DNA from: Ramlibacter sp. Leaf400
GTDB lineage: Bacteria; Pseudomonadota; Gammaproteobacteria; Burkholderiales; Burkholderiaceae_C
Length of the DNA stretch: 64,000 nt
Assembly (NCBI RefSeq): GCF_001424545.1
Contig: NZ_LMQL01000012.1
Coordinates: forward strand, 375,185 to 439,184
Reading direction: 5' to 3'
Positions 18,079-27,329 of the stretch are shown here, in pieces. The translations under genes were made by a program, and so were the position numbers. The notes beneath the pieces were generated by a model that did not search any database, had not been told where the DNA came from, and was given only the letters and a program-made list of their open reading frames with translations. Positions within the stretch are counted from its first letter, which is position 1. Each line of letters opens with the position of its first letter.

Positions 18079-21000
18079 GTGCCGACCACCTACACCACCG
18101 CCTTCAGCGTCAACCGAGCCGACCTCGACTTCATCCTGAAGCAGATCAAGATCGCCGAGGCGACCTCGATCGGCTACACCTCCACGCCCAAGACCATAGT
18201 CCAGGCCATCCAGGAGGCGTACGGCGTCTCGGTCGGCGACGCGGCCATGCTGCCGTACGGCCTGCGCACGGTCGACGGCTCCGACAACAACCTGCTGCCG
18301 GGCCAGGCCGACTACGGCGCCGCCGACACCCTGTTCCCGCGCCTGACGGACCCGGACTTCCGCAACGATGCCGACGGCGACACGATGCCCCTGGGCCCCC
18401 CCGGCTCGGGCGCTCCCACGATCACCAACAACGACTACGGTGCGATCGATCCCATCACCGGCAAGCCCATGAGCGTGGCCGATGCCGACCCGCGGATCAT
18501 CTCCAACCTGATCGTCGACATGTCGATCAACAACCCGGCGGCGGTCGAAGCCTTCTTCAACAACGAGCTCGCGGTGGCGGCGTTCGAGGAAGCGCACGGC
18601 ATGACGCCCGTGCGGCCCGGTGATCCGCTGCCCGCCGGCGGCCAGTACATCACCAACGAAGACCTGCAGACCATCCCCAACATCTCGCCCGATGTCGGCC
18701 TGACCTCGTCCTTCAACTCCTGGATGACGTACTTCGGCCAGTTCTTCGACCACGGCCTGGACCTGGTCACCAAGGGAAACAACGGCACGGTCTACATCCC
18801 GCTGCAGCCGGGCGACCCGCTGTACGTCGAAGGCTCGCCCACCAATTTCATGGTGCTCACGCGCGCCACCGCGACCATGGTCGACGGCGTGCCCCAGCAC
18901 ACCAACACCACGACTTCCTTCATCGACCAGAACCAGACCTACACCTCGCACTCCTCGCACCAGGTGTTCCTGCGCGAGTACGTGAAGGTGAATGGCGAGG
19001 CCATGTCCACCGGCCGCCTGCTGGACGGCAACGAGGAAACCGGTTCCGTGCACGGCGCGCCCGGCAACTGGGCCCAGGTCAAGGCCCAGGCCCTGGAGAT
19101 GCTGGGCATCGCCCTGAACGACTTCGACATCGGCAACGTCCCGCTGCTGCTGACCGACCAGTACGGCAAGTTCATCCCCGGCGCCAACGGCTACGCCCAG
19201 ATGGTGATGGCGCCCGATGCCACGCACGCCACGAACTGGCTGAAGGAAGGCACGGCCGAAGGCATCACCACGGCCGGTTCGGTCAAGACCAACCACGCCT
19301 TCCTGGACGACATCGCCCACCATGCCGCGCCCGCGATCGTGGACCACGACCACAACCCGGGCACGCCGCGCGTGGCCCAGACCGCCGACACCGACATCGA
19401 CGCCGACGGCGACGGCGTCTATGACGCGCCGGAAGACTTCACCGACGCCAACGACAACGGCGTGTTCGACGAAGGCGAGACGTTCGTCGATGCCGACGGC
19501 GACGGCGTTTGGGACCAGAACGACACCCTGACGGACGTCAACGGCGATCTCCAGGTGACGACCGCCGACTTCTACGCCGACGACGGCGACGGCCTCACCT
19601 ACGACAACGAGATGCTGGGCGCGCACTTCATCACCGGCGACGGCCGCGGCAACGAGAACGCCGCGCTGACCGCGGTGCACAGCATCTTCCACTCGGAGCA
19701 CAACCGCCTGGTGGAGGCCAACAAGGCCACCATCCTGGCCACCGGCGACCTGGCGTTCATCAACGAGTGGCTGGTCAACGACCTGTTCGAGGGCGACCCG
19801 CTGCCCACCGACGTCAACGACCCGTCCCTGACCTGGGACGGCGAGCGCCTGTTCCAGGCCTCCCGATTCGTGACCGAGATGCAGTACCAGCACCTGGTGT
19901 TCGAGGAGTTCGCGCGGCGCCTCCAGCCCACCGTCGACCCCTTCATCTTCAACAACAACCCGGAAGTCGACCCGTCGATCGTGGCGGAGTTCGCCCACAC
20001 CGTGTACCGCTTCGGCCACTCCATGCTCACGGGCACGGTGGACCGGCTGGACAACAACCTGGAGACGACCGACGGCGAAGACCAGTCCACCCTGCTGGAG
20101 GCCTTCCTCAACCCGCAGATGTACCTGGCCACCGGCGGGTCGATCGGCGAGATCAACGCCAACTTCATCCGCGGCCTCAGCCGCGACGTGGGCAACGAGA
20201 TCGACGAGTTCATCGTCACCGACGTGCGCAGCAACCTGCTGGGCCTGCCGCTGGACCTGGCCGCGCTGAACATCGCCCGCGGCCGCGACACCGGCGTCCC
20301 CTCGCTGAACGAGACCCGCGCGCAGCTGTACGACGCCGGGGCGATCGACCTCAAGCCCTACACGAGCTGGGTCGACTTCGCGGCCAACATCCGCAACCCG
20401 ATGTCGATCATCAACTTCATCGCGGCGTACGGCACCCATTCGTCGATCGCGTCGGCCACGAGCTACCAGGACCAGCGGACCGCCGCCGAGAACCTGGTGT
20501 TCGGGAACCACGGCATCGAGGACACCCCCGAGAACGCGGGCGCCATCGCGGCCTGGATGGCTGATCGCGCGGCTTTCCTGAACGGCACCGGCATCTACGC
20601 CTCCAACCTGGGCGGCATGAACAACGTCGACCTGTGGATCGGCGGCCTGGCGGAGGAACAGTTCGAGTTCGGCGGCATGCTGGGCCAGACCTTCAACTGG
20701 ATCTTCGAGTACCAGATGGAAGCCCTGCAGTTCGGCGACCGGATGTACTACCTGACCCGCACGCAGGGCATGAACCTGCTCAACCAGCTGGAGCCGAACA
20801 CCTTCACCGACCTGGTGATGCGCAACACGGAGCTGGGCAACATCTACGCCACGCACCTGAGCGGCTCGCTGTTCGTCACGCCCGACCTGTTCCTGGAACT
20901 GGACCGCGGCATCGCGCAGACCGACTACAACGGGGCGGCGGCGGGACGCAACCCCGACTGGGCCGAGGACGAGCCGCATCCGCTGCTGCAGGACAAGGTC

Positions 21001-24000
21001 ACCACGACCTACAGCGGCACGCAGGTGCTGGGCGACGACGGCAAGATGCATGACGTCGGCGGCACCATGATCTTCCACGGCGGCGAGCACGTCGTGGTCG
21101 GCGGCACCGAAGGCCACGACGTCATCTTCACCGACCTGGGCGACGACACGCTCTGGGGTGATGGTGGCAACGACTACCTCAATGGCGGCGCCGGCGCGGA
21201 CAACGCTTACGGCGGCGAGGGCGATGACATCATCGAGGACCCGCTGGGCGACGACATCCTGCGCGGCGAGGCCGGCAACGACGTGGTCACCGCGGCCCGC
21301 GGCCTGGACCTGCTGTTCGGCGGCACCGGCAACGACTACATGCAGCTGGGGCAAGATGCTTCCGAAGCCTTCGGCGGCGAGGGCGACGACTTCATCCTGG
21401 GCGGCGCCGGCGGCGACTTCCTGCTGGGCAACGAGGGCAGCGACTGGATCGAGGGCGCGGGTGGCTTCGACACCCTGGCCGGCGACAACTCCGAGCTGTT
21501 CTTCAACAGCGTGCTGATCGGCCACGACGTGCTCTTCGGCCACGGCGACGAGACCGACTACGACGCCGAGTCCGGCGACGACATCATGGGCTCGGGCCCC
21601 AGCGTGTTCCGCTACGAGGGCATGTTCGGCTTCGACTGGGCGATCGCCAAGTACGACCTGTCGGGCGTGAACTTCGACATGGCCATCCCGTTTTTCACCA
21701 CGGACCAGCAGGACGTCCTGCGCGACCGCTTCGACCTGGTGGAGTCGCTCTCCGGCTGGAAGTACGACGACGTGCTGCTCGGCGACAGCCGCGGCACCCC
21801 GCTGGGGGCCCTGGACCCGACCCTGGAGTTCGACAACCACGTCCTGGACCAGGAGGGCATCGCCCGCATCGACGGCATGGCCGATTGGCTGGGCGTGGGC
21901 GAGGATGGCACCGGCGGCGCGCTGGCCACCCTGTTCGGCGCGGACGCCACCACGTACCGTGACGGCAACATGCTGCTGGGCGGCGCCGGAAACGACACCC
22001 TCATGGGCCGCGGCGGCTTCGACATCATCGACGGCGACTCCTGGCTGAACGTGCGCATCGCGATCCACGCCCGCAACCCGGACGGCTCGCTGGGCAACGT
22101 GCTGTACACGGCCGAATCGCTGACGACCGAGACGGCCTTCATGGGCCCCTACGCCGGCAAGGTGTTCGCCGCCGGCACGGACCTGAGCCTGCCCGGCCCG
22201 CACACGCCGCTGTTCAACGGCCGCTCGCTGCAGTCCCTGCTCAAGGACGGCACCATCAACCCGGGCCAGCTGAAGATCGTGCGGGAGTTGAAGCACGAGG
22301 CGCCCGAGGCCACCACCGACGTGGACACGGCCGTGTACCAGGGCACCTTCGCGGAGTACGAGATCGAAGGCCTGCAGGAACTGCAGACGCTCCCGGACGG
22401 CACCGTCATCTACCGCGCGAACGACCTGAACGGCGACGGCTTCATCTCCGTGCGTGACCTGGACAACGGCCTCGACGGCGCGGTGGTCATCGATCCCATC
22501 ACCGGCCTGCCGGTGCAGCTGGAGTCGCGTGGCGTCTTCACCGACGACACCGACCTGGTGCGTGGCATCGAGCGGCTGCAGTTCGCCGATCAGGCCATCA
22601 CGATCGACGGCAACAACGCACCGGCCACCGGCACGGTCACCATCGTCGACCCGACCACGCTGGCCGGCCTGGTGACGCCCCACGTGGGCCAGGTGCTGAC
22701 GGCCACGGTGAGCGCCGCCGACGAGGAAGGCGTCCCGCTGGGCCCGGACGGCCAGCCGGTCGGCCTGAGCTTCATCTGGCAGGTGTCCATCGCCGGCGAG
22801 GCGCCCAACTGGGTCACGGTGTCCAACGGCCTGACCTACACGGTGCAGCCGGGCGACGTGGACAACGTCATCCGCGCGGTGGCGGTGTTCAAGGACGGCA
22901 GCGGCGTGACCGAGCGCCTGTACTCGGACGCCACCGAGCGCCCGCAGGTCACGTTCAGCGTGAACGAGAACAGCGCCGCCGGCTCGCGGGTCGCGGTCCT
23001 GCCGTTCAGCATCGATGGCGATGCGCACGCCGTCGACATCGACCTGGACCTGGCCACGGTGTTCCACCGCATCGATCCTGCCAGCACGGGCGGCGGCCGC
23101 TTCACCGTCGTCCAGAACGGGGTGGACGCGCAGTTCAACCCGATCTGGGAGATCCAGGTGACCCCGGGCGCGGTGCTCGACTACGAGGCGCTGCAGTCGC
23201 CGGTGGACAACCAGTACACCATCGTCGTCAACACCTACGACCTGGATCCGGCCGCCGGCGGCACGCTGATCCTGCAGCGGGAGTTCACCATCCTGCTGAA
23301 CAACCTCAGCGAAACCAATGCCACCGGCGCGGCGGTGATCGTCGACGCCAACGGCGGCTCGGTGCGCGAAGGCGACATCCTCACGGTCAACACGGCCGGC
23401 ATCGCCGACCCGGACGGCCTGGGCGCCTTCAGCCACCACTGGCAGCAGTCGAGCGACGGCGTGAACTGGAGCTTCATCCCCGGCGCCTCCGGCAACAGCC
23501 TGAACCTGCTCAACCCGCCCGGCACCACGCTGAGCGATCTCGCCGGCAGGATGCTGCGCGTGGTCACCACCTTCGTGGACGGCACGGGCCAGGTGGAGCG
23601 GGTGACGTCGGCGGCCACCCAGCCGGTGGGCGTCATCTGGAACGGCGGTGCGGGCGTCGACAACTTCTTCGCCGGCACCCTGGGCAGCGACGTGGCCACG
23701 GCCGGGGCCGGCGACGACATCCTGGACGGCGGTGCCGGCGAGGACGTGCTGGCGGGCGGCCAGGGCAACGACATCTACGTGGTGCGCGAAGCGGGCGACG
23801 TGGTGATCGAGTCCGTGGGCGGGGGCCTCGACTCCGTCAGCAGCTACGCCGTGATCTACACGCTGGCCGACAACGTGGAGAACCTCTCGCTGTTCGGTTC
23901 CGCCATCACCGGCATCGGCAACGAGCTGGGCAACTACATCGGCGGCAACGACCTGGCCAACGTGCTGGTGGGCAACGGCGGCGACGACATCCTGGTCGGC

Positions 24001-25482
24001 GGCGCAGGGGCCGACGCCATGGCCGGCGGCGAGGGCAACGACGGCTACGTGGTCGACGATGCGGGCGACACCATCTCGGAGTCGGCCGACGCCGGCATCG
24101 ACTGGGTCAACAGCTACGCCGTCAGCTACGCGCTGGCCTCCAACGTGGAGAACGCCTGGCTGGTGGGACCGGCCGTCAGCCTGACCGGCAACGACCTGGA
24201 CAACCAGATCTACGGCAACGGCCTGGCCAACGTGCTGGTGGGCGCTGGCGGCAACGACATCCTGGACGGCGCAGCCGGCGCGGACACGATGACCGGCGGC
24301 ACCGGCAACGACAACTACGGCGTGGACGATGCCGGCGATGTCGTGGTCGAGGCCGCGGGCGAGGGCGTGGACGCGGTGAGCAGCTACGCCGCCACCTACA
24401 CCCTGGCCGCCAACGTCGAGAACCTCTCGCTGTTCGGCGCGGCCGTCACCGGCATCGGCAACGACCTGGGCAACTGGATCGGCGGCAACGACCTGGCCAA
24501 CGTGCTGGTGGGCAACGGCGGCGACGACGTCCTGATCGGCGGCGGCGGCGCGGACACCATGACGGGCGGCCTGGGCAACGACGGCTACGTGGTGGACGAC
24601 TCGGGCGACGTGATCGTCGAGGCCGCCGGCGAGGGCATCGACTGGGTCAACAGCTACGCCGTCGACTACACGCTGGGCGCCAACGTGGAGAACGCGTGGC
24701 TGGTCGGCCCCGCCGTCAGCCTGACCGGCAACGACGTGGACAACCAGATCTACGGCAACGACCTGGCCAACACGCTGGCCGGTGGTGGCGGCAACGACAT
24801 CCTGGACGGCGCGACCGGCGCCGACACCATGTCCGGCGGCACGGGCAACGACAGCTACGGCGTGGACAACGCCGGCGATGTCGTCGTCGAGGCCGCGGGC
24901 GAAGGCGTCGACACGGTGAGCAGCTACATCGGCACGTACACGCTGACCGACAACGTCGAGAACCTGTCGCTCTTCGGCGCGGCGGTCACCGGCAACGGCA
25001 ACGGCCTGGGCAACTGGATCGGCGGCAACGCCCAGGACAACGTGCTGGCCGGCAACGGCGGCGACGACGTCCTGATCGGCGCCACCGGGGCCGACACCCT
25101 GGACGGCGGCGAGGGCAACGACCTGCTGGTCGGCGGCGCGGGCCGCGACCAGATGACCGGCGGGGCCGGCTCCGATGCCTTCGCGTTCGACGACGTGTCG
25201 GAGTCCGGGGTCGGGGCGGGTGTGCGCGACGTCATCGCGGACTTCGTGTCCGGCGCCGACATCCTGCAGCTCAGCGGCATCGACGCCAACGTGCTGGCGG
25301 GCGGCAACGACGAGTTCACGTTCATCGGGGAGGACGCCTTCACGGCGGCCGGCCAGGTGCGCTGGAGCGTCGTCGACGGCGTGACGGTGGTCGAGGCCAA
25401 CGTGGACGGCGACCTCGGTGCCGACTTCCAGGTGGAACTGGTGGGCGCGCCGGCCCTGGTCGCCCAGGACTTCATCCTCTAA
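18079..25482 (+). CDS. Giant secreted RTX protein with an N-terminal animal-type haem peroxidase domain
   Basis: Encodes 2,467 residues from a GTG start. Residues about 130-960 are a haem peroxidase of the peroxinectin-like superfamily. The distal site FGQFFDHGLD (Gln221, Asp224, His225) and proximal YRFGHSML (His647) are visible, with AVHSIFHSEHNRL (533-544) and LNIARGRDTG. An EF-hand/thrombospondin-like acidic insert lies at about 435-510. RTX nonapeptides occur at about 1000-1175 and 1294-1320. Ig-like and cadherin-like segments span about 1513-1850, then 90-residue RTX-rich repeats to about 2370. The tail ending V-A-Q-D-F-I-L is a type I secretion signal. Calcium should fold the repeats after export. 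The exporter genes follow immediately. The role (adhesion, halide oxidation, defence) is inferred only. Confidence 0.93.
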   Translation: MPTTYTTAFSVNRADLDFILKQIKIAEATSIGYTSTPKTIVQAIQEAYGVSVGDAAMLPYGLRTVDGSDNNLLPGQADYGAADTLFPRLTDPDFRNDADGDTMPLGPPGSGAPTITNNDYGAIDPITGKPMSVADADPRIISNLIVDMSINNPAAVEAFFNNELAVAAFEEAHGMTPVRPGDPLPAGGQYITNEDLQTIPNISPDVGLTSSFNSWMTYFGQFFDHGLDLVTKGNNGTVYIPLQPGDPLYVEGSPTNFMVLTRATATMVDGVPQHTNTTTSFIDQNQTYTSHSSHQVFLREYVKVNGEAMSTGRLLDGNEETGSVHGAPGNWAQVKAQALEMLGIALNDFDIGNVPLLLTDQYGKFIPGANGYAQMVMAPDATHATNWLKEGTAEGITTAGSVKTNHAFLDDIAHHAAPAIVDHDHNPGTPRVAQTADTDIDADGDGVYDAPEDFTDANDNGVFDEGETFVDADGDGVWDQNDTLTDVNGDLQVTTADFYADDGDGLTYDNEMLGAHFITGDGRGNENAALTAVHSIFHSEHNRLVEANKATILATGDLAFINEWLVNDLFEGDPLPTDVNDPSLTWDGERLFQASRFVTEMQYQHLVFEEFARRLQPTVDPFIFNNNPEVDPSIVAEFAHTVYRFGHSMLTGTVDRLDNNLETTDGEDQSTLLEAFLNPQMYLATGGSIGEINANFIRGLSRDVGNEIDEFIVTDVRSNLLGLPLDLAALNIARGRDTGVPSLNETRAQLYDAGAIDLKPYTSWVDFAANIRNPMSIINFIAAYGTHSSIASATSYQDQRTAAENLVFGNHGIEDTPENAGAIAAWMADRAAFLNGTGIYASNLGGMNNVDLWIGGLAEEQFEFGGMLGQTFNWIFEYQMEALQFGDRMYYLTRTQGMNLLNQLEPNTFTDLVMRNTELGNIYATHLSGSLFVTPDLFLELDRGIAQTDYNGAAAGRNPDWAEDEPHPLLQDKVTTTYSGTQVLGDDGKMHDVGGTMIFHGGEHVVVGGTEGHDVIFTDLGDDTLWGDGGNDYLNGGAGADNAYGGEGDDIIEDPLGDDILRGEAGNDVVTAARGLDLLFGGTGNDYMQLGQDASEAFGGEGDDFILGGAGGDFLLGNEGSDWIEGAGGFDTLAGDNSELFFNSVLIGHDVLFGHGDETDYDAESGDDIMGSGPSVFRYEGMFGFDWAIAKYDLSGVNFDMAIPFFTTDQQDVLRDRFDLVESLSGWKYDDVLLGDSRGTPLGALDPTLEFDNHVLDQEGIARIDGMADWLGVGEDGTGGALATLFGADATTYRDGNMLLGGAGNDTLMGRGGFDIIDGDSWLNVRIAIHARNPDGSLGNVLYTAESLTTETAFMGPYAGKVFAAGTDLSLPGPHTPLFNGRSLQSLLKDGTINPGQLKIVRELKHEAPEATTDVDTAVYQGTFAEYEIEGLQELQTLPDGTVIYRANDLNGDGFISVRDLDNGLDGAVVIDPITGLPVQLESRGVFTDDTDLVRGIERLQFADQAITIDGNNAPATGTVTIVDPTTLAGLVTPHVGQVLTATVSAADEEGVPLGPDGQPVGLSFIWQVSIAGEAPNWVTVSNGLTYTVQPGDVDNVIRAVAVFKDGSGVTERLYSDATERPQVTFSVNENSAAGSRVAVLPFSIDGDAHAVDIDLDLATVFHRIDPASTGGGRFTVVQNGVDAQFNPIWEIQVTPGAVLDYEALQSPVDNQYTIVVNTYDLDPAAGGTLILQREFTILLNNLSETNATGAAVIVDANGGSVREGDILTVNTAGIADPDGLGAFSHHWQQSSDGVNWSFIPGASGNSLNLLNPPGTTLSDLAGRMLRVVTTFVDGTGQVERVTSAATQPVGVIWNGGAGVDNFFAGTLGSDVATAGAGDDILDGGAGEDVLAGGQGNDIYVVREAGDVVIESVGGGLDSVSSYAVIYTLADNVENLSLFGSAITGIGNELGNYIGGNDLANVLVGNGGDDILVGGAGADAMAGGEGNDGYVVDDAGDTISESADAGIDWVNSYAVSYALASNVENAWLVGPAVSLTGNDLDNQIYGNGLANVLVGAGGNDILDGAAGADTMTGGTGNDNYGVDDAGDVVVEAAGEGVDAVSSYAATYTLAANVENLSLFGAAVTGIGNDLGNWIGGNDLANVLVGNGGDDVLIGGGGADTMTGGLGNDGYVVDDSGDVIVEAAGEGIDWVNSYAVDYTLGANVENAWLVGPAVSLTGNDVDNQIYGNDLANTLAGGGGNDILDGATGADTMSGGTGNDSYGVDNAGDVVVEAAGEGVDTVSSYIGTYTLTDNVENLSLFGAAVTGNGNGLGNWIGGNAQDNVLAGNGGDDVLIGATGADTLDGGEGNDLLVGGAGRDQMTGGAGSDAFAFDDVSESGVGAGVRDVIADFVSGADILQLSGIDANVLAGGNDEFTFIGEDAFTAAGQVRWSVVDGVTVVEANVDGDLGADFQVELVGAPALVAQDFIL
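23881..25140 (+). repeat. 540-bp higher-order tandem repeat inside the RTX gene (two alternating 270-bp half units)
   Basis: Codons for E-N-L-S-L-F-G recur with AAC at exactly 23881, 24421 and 24961, and codons for E-N-A-W-L-V-G-P with AAC at 24151 and 24691. The unit is therefore 540 bp (180 residues), made of two alternating 270-bp (90-residue) modules, each with glycine-rich calcium-binding nonapeptides. Units 24151 and 24691 are nearly identical at the DNA level, indicating recent duplication or gene conversion. Confidence 0.9.
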
Positions 25483-25490
25483 GTGCCTGA

Positions 25491-25519
25491 CCCCGGGCGC
25501 CCTTCGCGGGCGCCCGGGG
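25491..25519 (+). promoter_or_regulatory. 12-bp GC hairpin between the RTX gene and its exporter, overlapping the exporter ribosome-binding site
   Basis: CCCCGGGCGCCC (25491-25502) pairs perfectly with GGGCGCCCGGGG (25508-25519) across a TTCGC loop. There is no T run, so it is not a standard terminator. The only Shine-Dalgarno-like GGGGA before the exporter start lies in the 3' arm. Confidence 0.6.
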
Positions 25520-25529
25520 AGCACCAACC

Positions 25530-27329
25530 TTGAAAAAGATGCCTATGCCGTCGAACACGCCTTCCGACAAGGGCGAACTGCGCCTCGCACTGGACAGCTG
25601 CCGGGGCGCCTTCCGCAGCGTCGCCGGCTTCAGTGCCATCGTCAACCTGATGGTGCTGGTGCCGTCCCTCTACATGCTGCAGGTCTACGACCGGGTGCTG
25701 GCCAGCCGCAACCAGACCACGCTGCTGATGCTCACGGTGATGGTGCTCGGCGCCTTCGCCGTGATGGGCCTGCTGGAGGGCGTGCGCAGCGCGGTCCTCG
25801 TGCGCATGGGCACCCGGCTGGACATGGCGCTGAACCGGCGCGTGTACACCGCCTCCTTCGAGGAGAACCTGAAGGGCAAGTCCGGCAACGCCGGCCAGGC
25901 GCTGCAGGACCTCACCACCATCCGCCAGTTCATGACGGGCAACTCGCTGTTCGCGTTCTTCGACGCGCCCTGGTTCCCGGTGTACCTGGCCGTCATCTTC
26001 CTCTTCAATCCCTGGCTGGGGCTGTTCGCGCTGGCGGGCACCGCGGTGCTGATCGCGCTGGCCTTCGCCAACGAGGCGGTGTCGCGCAAGGCGCTGGAAG
26101 AGGCCAGCAACCAGGCCGTGGCCGCCGGCAACATGGCCACCCGCAACCTGCGCAACGCCGAGGCGATCGAGGCCATGGGCATGCTGCCGCAGATGATGAA
26201 GCGCTGGTTCCGGCTGCATTCGTCCTTCCTCGCCCTGCAGTCCACGGCGAGCCAGCGCGCCGGCGCCATCCAGGCCGCGACCAAATCGGTGCGCATGGCC
26301 CTGCAGTCGGCGGTGCTCGCGATCGGCGCGGTGCTGGTGCTGCAGGAGCAGATGACCGCCGGGATGATGGTGGTCGCCTCCATCCTCATGGGCCGCACGC
26401 TGCAGCCGGTGGAGCAGCTGATCGGCGTGTGGCGCTCCTGGAGCAGCTGCCGCAGCGCCTGGCGCCGCCTGTCCGGGCTGCTGCAGTCCAACCCGCCGCG
26501 CAAGTCGGTGATGTCGCTGCCCGCGCCGCAGGGGCGCCTGGCGCTGGAGAACGTCACGGCCGCGCCGCCCGGGAGCATGGTGCCTTCGATCAAGAGCGTC
26601 TCGCTGGCGCTGTCGCCCGGCGACGTGCTGGGCGTCATCGGACCCAGCGGCGCCGGCAAGTCCACGCTGGCCCGCCTGCTGGTCGGCGTGTGGCCGGCCG
26701 CGCACGGCTCGGTGCGCCTGGACGGCGCCGACATCTACCGCTGGAACAAGGAGGAGCTCGGCCCGGGCATCGGCTACCTGCCGCAGGACATCGAGCTGTT
26801 CGCCGGGACGGTGAGCGAGAACATCGCCCGCTTCGGCGAGGTCGACGCCGACAAGGTGGTGGCCGCGGCCCGCCGCGCCGGCGTGCACGAGATGGTCCTG
26901 CAACTGCCGCAGGGCTACGACACCGTGCTGGGCGACGGCGGTGCGGGCCTGTCGGGCGGGCAGAAGCAGCGCATCGCGCTGGCGCGCGCCATGTACGGCG
27001 ACCCGGCGCTGCTGGTGCTGGACGAGCCCAACTCCAACCTGGACGACGCCGGCGAGCAGGCGCTGGTCGAAGCCATCCTCGACCTGCGCCGGTCGGGCAA
27101 GACGCTGGTGCTGATCACGCACCGCAGCAGCGTGCTGGGGGTCACCTCCAAGCTGCTGCTGCTGCGCCAGGGCAACGCCGAGATGTTCGGCCCCACCGCC
27201 AAAGTGCTGGCCGAGATCACGACGCTGCAGCAGAAGGCGCAGGCCGCCCGCCCCGGCGTGCAGGCCGCCAAGCCGGCCATCGCGCGGACCGCGCAGCAGA
27301 ACGACAAAGACGGAGAAGACCGCTCATGA
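25530..27329 (+). CDS. Type I secretion ABC transporter (permease/ATPase, PrtD/AprD-like)
   Basis: A 599-residue exporter half-molecule. A membrane domain with about six helices (residues 25-310) is followed by an ABC ATPase: Walker [15 protein letters not shown] near 371, signature [17 protein letters not shown] near 474 and Walker [13 protein letters not shown]. The N-terminus lacks the long C39-like peptidase domain of HlyB, which matches the PrtD/AprD class. It should energise export of the upstream RTX peroxidase through HlyD and an outer-membrane TolC encoded elsewhere. The start is TTG at 25530. An ATG at 25539 is also possible but sits farther from the GGGGA site. It overlaps the adaptor gene by four bases (ATGA). 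Confidence 0.94.
   Translation: MKKMPMPSNTPSDKGELRLALDSCRGAFRSVAGFSAIVNLMVLVPSLYMLQVYDRVLASRNQTTLLMLTVMVLGAFAVMGLLEGVRSAVLVRMGTRLDMALNRRVYTASFEENLKGKSGNAGQALQDLTTIRQFMTGNSLFAFFDAPWFPVYLAVIFLFNPWLGLFALAGTAVLIALAFANEAVSRKALEEASNQAVAAGNMATRNLRNAEAIEAMGMLPQMMKRWFRLHSSFLALQSTASQRAGAIQAATKSVRMALQSAVLAIGAVLVLQEQMTAGMMVVASILMGRTLQPVEQLIGVWRSWSSCRSAWRRLSGLLQSNPPRKSVMSLPAPQGRLALENVTAAPPGSMVPSIKSVSLALSPGDVLGVIGPSGAGKSTLARLLVGVWPAAHGSVRLDGADIYRWNKEELGPGIGYLPQDIELFAGTVSENIARFGEVDADKVVAAARRAGVHEMVLQLPQGYDTVLGDGGAGLSGGQKQRIALARAMYGDPALLVLDEPNSNLDDAGEQALVEAILDLRRSGKTLVLITHRSSVLGVTSKLLLLRQGNAEMFGPTAKVLAEITTLQQKAQAARPGVQAAKPAIARTAQQNDKDGEDRS

Noticed and set aside
17722..18139. Short open frames before the RTX gene
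   Set aside because: None has a ribosome-binding site, plausible domain or codon bias, and two overlap the RTX start in another frame. Treated as leader or regulatory DNA.
19672..19710. Histidines in the AVHSIFHSEHN motif as the haem-ligating pair
   Set aside because: In the animal peroxidase family the distal His is in the GQFFDHGLD-type motif (His225) and the proximal ligand in YRFGHSML (His647). The HSEHN motif is conserved but does not ligate haem.
23641..25140. Regular repeats that might be read as a CRISPR array
   Set aside because: The period is 270/540 bp, the repeats are protein-coding and translate into RTX modules, and there are no short direct repeats with unique spacers.
18052..25527. 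A 2,491-codon open frame on the minus strand opposite the RTX gene
   Set aside because: It is a GC-bias shadow of the plus-strand repeat gene, with low-complexity Val/Asp/His/Gly sequence and no domains. The plus strand encodes clear peroxidase, RTX and secretion motifs.
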